Below, one piece after another: positions 60,961 to 64,000 of a DNA stretch of 64,000 nucleotides. The DNA is from Talpa occidentalis (Eukaryota > Chordata > Mammalia > Eulipotyphla > Talpidae). The notes under the pieces were generated by a model that did no database searches, had not been told where the DNA came from, and worked only from the letters and a program-made list of their open reading frames with translations. The number at the start of each line of letters is the position of its first letter. Position 1 is the first letter of the stretch. The stretch spans positions 96,784,083-96,848,082 of the forward strand of contig NW_023604861.1 in the NCBI RefSeq assembly GCF_014898055.3, written 5' to 3'. A program made the position numbers and the translations under genes.

Positions 60961-61413
60961 TGAAACTACAACTGAGTTTTATTTTTGTGACTGGATTGAA
61001 TGGTATATTTAGTTTCTCTCACATACTCTGAATGGTTCCTATTGCCTTAAAAAAACAGAACTTGGTACTGTAGGCCTTCAATAGCTCCATGCATAAATTA
61101 TGAACTTAGCTTGTTAGAGATACTGTCTGTGACGTCAGTAGCAGAGTCAGCTAACCGTTGCTGGGAGATGCTACAGTTAAAATGTAGCATGGAAGTAAAT
61201 AGATTTTTGTTGCTGGTTAAAAAAAAAAGGATATTGTACATTAGAGTGAGTGAATTGCTTCATCTGTTCTGTTACTTAGAGAGTGAAAAGTGACTTCCCA
61301 TCAAGGTAAGCAATATTGTCCCTGTTGCCCCTTTGTAGGGTCTTTCTGGGTGGTGACAGTCTTGGCAATTATCAGTCAAAGATGGATCACAGGTTTTTTA
61401 TGATGTAGGCTCT
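60961..61413. other. Intergenic stretch, nothing assigned
   Basis: No repeat or gene recognised. Confidence 0.35.
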
Positions 61414-61692
61414 TTTTTTTTTTTTAAGATGTTTTTATTTATGCATACAAGAACTGGGGTACAGGCCAGAGGTGCGAGTGGTGAGAGAATTCACCAGAGA
61501 CCGAGTGGGGAACAGAACAGGCAGACTGACTGAAATACACTGCTGAGGGGAGCAGTGGGGGAAGACAGGAGAGGTCTGCTGCGCCATGTGGGTAGTTCTT
61601 TGGCTGGCTGGGGATTGAACTCATGATGCAGAGGCTGCGGACAGCTTCATAGTGCGGTACTTAACCCCTTGCGCCACCAGGGAGGCCCAACT
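61414..61692 (-). mobile_element. tRNA-derived SINE, first subfamily
   Basis: Minus-strand full-length element ending in CCAGGGAGGCCC. Flanks TAGGCTCTT and TAAGGCTCTT form an imperfect duplication. Confidence 0.9.
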
Positions 61693-62470
61693 AAGGCTCT
61701 TGTATAAGATTGTATTCACAGATATGTGGGCATATTCAAAAACAGGAAAATTCCTTTATGGGTCAAACTCTTATTTGCAATGGCTTCTTTTATAATACAT
61801 TTTTGATATAAAAATGTTTAAATAGCTGCATTCATACTAAATACATTATGTGGTTTATCCACTTAAAAATGAGACTAGAAGGGCTACTAAAGTAAAAATA
61901 GCAATAATATTACGTATAATGACATCTTTTTCTTCTTTTCTATAATTTAACAGTGTGCCAGGATTCTGTAGCTTGTCCCTTCATCTCTAAGTATGACTTG
62001 TTGGCCATTTCTCACTGTGAAGAATAGAAGGTCCCCATCTCAGAGGGATGGGGGTTCCCATTTGTGCCAGTTGGACTTTTCAAATTCAAACAAAATGGTG
62101 TAAGCAAAACAGAAAAAGTATGTGTCAGAGGACAACTTTTTGCTGGGATCCAAGGTTTTGAGCAATGTCTTCAGGGCTGGTTCTCCCTCTCTTCATCCCT
62201 CAGCTACCCCGCCCTTGGTGCTGGCTCTGTCTGTGAACAGGTCTCCTTCACAGAGGCAAAATGTTTATCAATAGGCCTGGACACATAGCCAGGTCTCAAC
62301 AGGTTTAGCAGGGTGGAGCGTTAACCCTAACTAGGCAAACTGAGATCATCTGCCCTCCCTGAATCAATGCATGAAGCCAAGGGAAGGGTCTTAGCTCAGT
62401 TTCCTAAGAAGCAGAGACTGAGACAGTGGTTTGGGGGTCACATGATGTGCAGAAAAACAGCCATTCCCAT
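61693..62470. other. Intergenic stretch, nothing assigned
   Basis: AT-rich to about 61950, then GC-richer. The latter part continues after the L1 insertion at 63188 (the two sides join at AAAGCCTTT). No family or gene was recognised. Confidence 0.4.
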
Positions 62471-62479
62471 AAAGCCTTT

Positions 62480-63178
62480 TTTAAAAAATTTTATTTTTAT
62501 ATTCCCCATACAATTGCAACCCCATTATTTTGACCCCATTCTCTCCTTTCCCCGCCCCCCCATATGTGTCTCTGGTTCATAATTGTTTGTTGATTTTGAT
62601 TTTTTCTTTCTTATAGCTATTCTTTTTCCTGGTCCCTTATTTAGGTTTTCTAGGTTCCTGCTATGCATGAGACCATCCAGTATTTTTCTTTTTCTTTCTG
62701 GCTTATTTCTCTGAGCATGATCCCTTCCAGCTCCATCCATGTTGCTGCAAATTGCATGTGTTTATCTTTTTTGATTGCTGAGTAATATTCCATTGTGTAT
62801 ATGTACCACATCTTCTTGATCCAGTCATCTATTTTTGGGCATTTGGGTTGTCACCCAAAGCAGTGATAGTGAAGGCAAAGATAAACAGCTGGGACTACAC
62901 CAAATTAAAGAGCTTCTGCACAGCAAAAGAGACAATAACCAAAACAAAGAGAAACCCCACCGACTAGGAGAAAATTTTTGCACACAACACTAATGATAAA
63001 GGACTGATCACAAAAATCTGCAAAGAGCTGATGAGACTCAACAAAAACAAAGAAAATAATCCAGTCAAAAAATGTGTAGAAGAGTTAAAAAGAAACTTCT
63101 CCGAAGAGGAAATACAAATGGCAACAGGCATATGAAAAAATGGTCAACATCACTTGCAATCAGGGAAATGCAAACCAA
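62480..63178 (-). mobile_element. L1 insertion with 5' inversion (twin-primed)
   Basis: 62480 to about 62858 is L1 3' UTR and ORF2 end on the minus strand (plus shows TCCATTGTGTATATGTACCA). About 62859-63178 is ORF2 C-terminal sequence on the plus strand (AATTAAAGAGCTTCTGCACA, translating to [12 protein letters not shown] with stops, later AATCAGGGAAATGCAAACC). Opposite orientations within one insertion plus the 9-base duplication AAAGCCTTT at 62471-62479 and 63179-63187 fit twin priming. Confidence 0.82.
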
Positions 63179-63187
63179 AAAGCCTTT

Positions 63188-64000
63188 GAAGGTGGGGGAG
63201 GGATGCAAGGATATGGTCTCTGGTCAAGTCTAACTCAGACCCATAGGGTGTGAGAATGAAACAAATTGCATCATAGATTTGCTGCCCCTAGAGGCAAGAA
63301 GGCCTGACCTTTTTATACTTTGTCTAATTCAGTCATTGTCTGTGATCTGCCCCAGGGAAAGCAGCTGTGTCAGCTCAGAGAAATCCCCTGCAGAGGCAGG
63401 GCAGCTTTGAACCTTTAGCAGCGCACAATTCCAGTAAGGCACACTGGTGAAGGATCTGAGTGGGCAACACAGTGTCCACCCTCTGAAATTTAGGGGATTC
63501 TTTCTGTATTCCCTGGTGGAAACATATTTGCTTTGGGAACCAGGGATTCTAAATTCAGAGTCTAAAGTTGGTAAGGAATGGAAGGACAAATTCCTCAAGG
63601 GATTTTCCACAGTTTGATCTCCGTATCAAATAGTCTACCTTTTGGGACTACCACATGGATGATGGCTACTTGTTTAAGGGGAATGCTACATCCTGAAGAA
63701 GGGTGTCCCATCTCACAGGAGGCTGCTCCTGATTGGCCATTCCTCTGCTTTGTGAAGCTGGCAGCTTCCAGGTAGTGCGTGTATGTCAGGAACGGTGGAT
63801 CCGTGGTCACCGGCCCACCACTGCATCTCCTTCATCATAAAGCAGCTCTCTTTGAGGCAAAGTTATCTGAGATCTCACATCAGCAAGTCATCCCTGCTAG
63901 AGTCAGAGGGTCCAGATATGTTGTATCCATATTTCTGTTACACAAAAAATAACTGAGATATTAAATGGCGGTATTTTTAGAAATTATTTTTATCGAAGTA
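63188..64000. other. Intergenic stretch, nothing assigned
   Basis: Continues the sequence interrupted by the L1 insertion. No gene or named repeat was recognised. Confidence 0.35.

Overview
This window is nuclear DNA of a mammal. It carries a GT-AG spliced gene, a CpG island, L1, MIR, MaLR-type LTR and hAT repeats, and many copies of a tRNA-derived SINE. The SINE resembles laurasiatherian, possibly bat (Rhinolophoid Rhin-1-like), elements; that species hint comes from memory and is weak.

The only protein-coding gene I can support is TTL, tubulin--tyrosine ligase, on the minus strand. Its seven coding exons run from the start codon at 48730 inside a CpG island (about 48.1-49.2 kb) down to the stop at 22897. 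Splicing exon 1 (48574-48730), 2 (45893-45971), 3 (39264-39496), 4 (33155-33290), 5 (31448-31717), 6 (25558-25701) and 7 (22897-23011) gives 1134 nt, that is 377 codons plus a stop. All junctions are GT-AG and in phase. The ATP-grasp residues K150, R202, R222, D318, E331 and N333 fall at the numbers known for TTL.

The dominant structural feature is an approximately 18-kb near-identical direct duplication. Positions 1-18038 match 18789-36846. The first copy ends at a run of exactly 100 N (18039-18138). The copies differ mainly by single-base, often homopolymer, indels. TTL exons 4-7 therefore appear twice. The left set (14363-14498, 12671-12939, 6783-6926, 4119-4233) has a 1-base deletion in exon 5. 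I read this as a false duplication made by two overlapping, unmerged contigs or haplotypes rather than a real partial gene duplication.

Layout: 1-18038 is copy 1 of the TTL 3' half; 18039-18138 is the gap; 18139-18788 is sequence expected to lie left of the window in copy 1; 18789-36846 is copy 2; 36847-48730 is the single-copy 5' half of TTL, with an old hAT transposon in intron 2 into which four SINEs inserted; 48.1-49.2 kb is the promoter CpG island; 49.3-64 kb is upstream intergenic sequence made mostly of L1 fragments, SINEs, an MLT1-like LTR, a MIR and a twin-primed L1.

I found no CRISPR array, operon, RNA gene outside the SINEs, or other undescribed system. The short open frames across the window are explained by SINEs, L1 or GC-rich promoter sequence.
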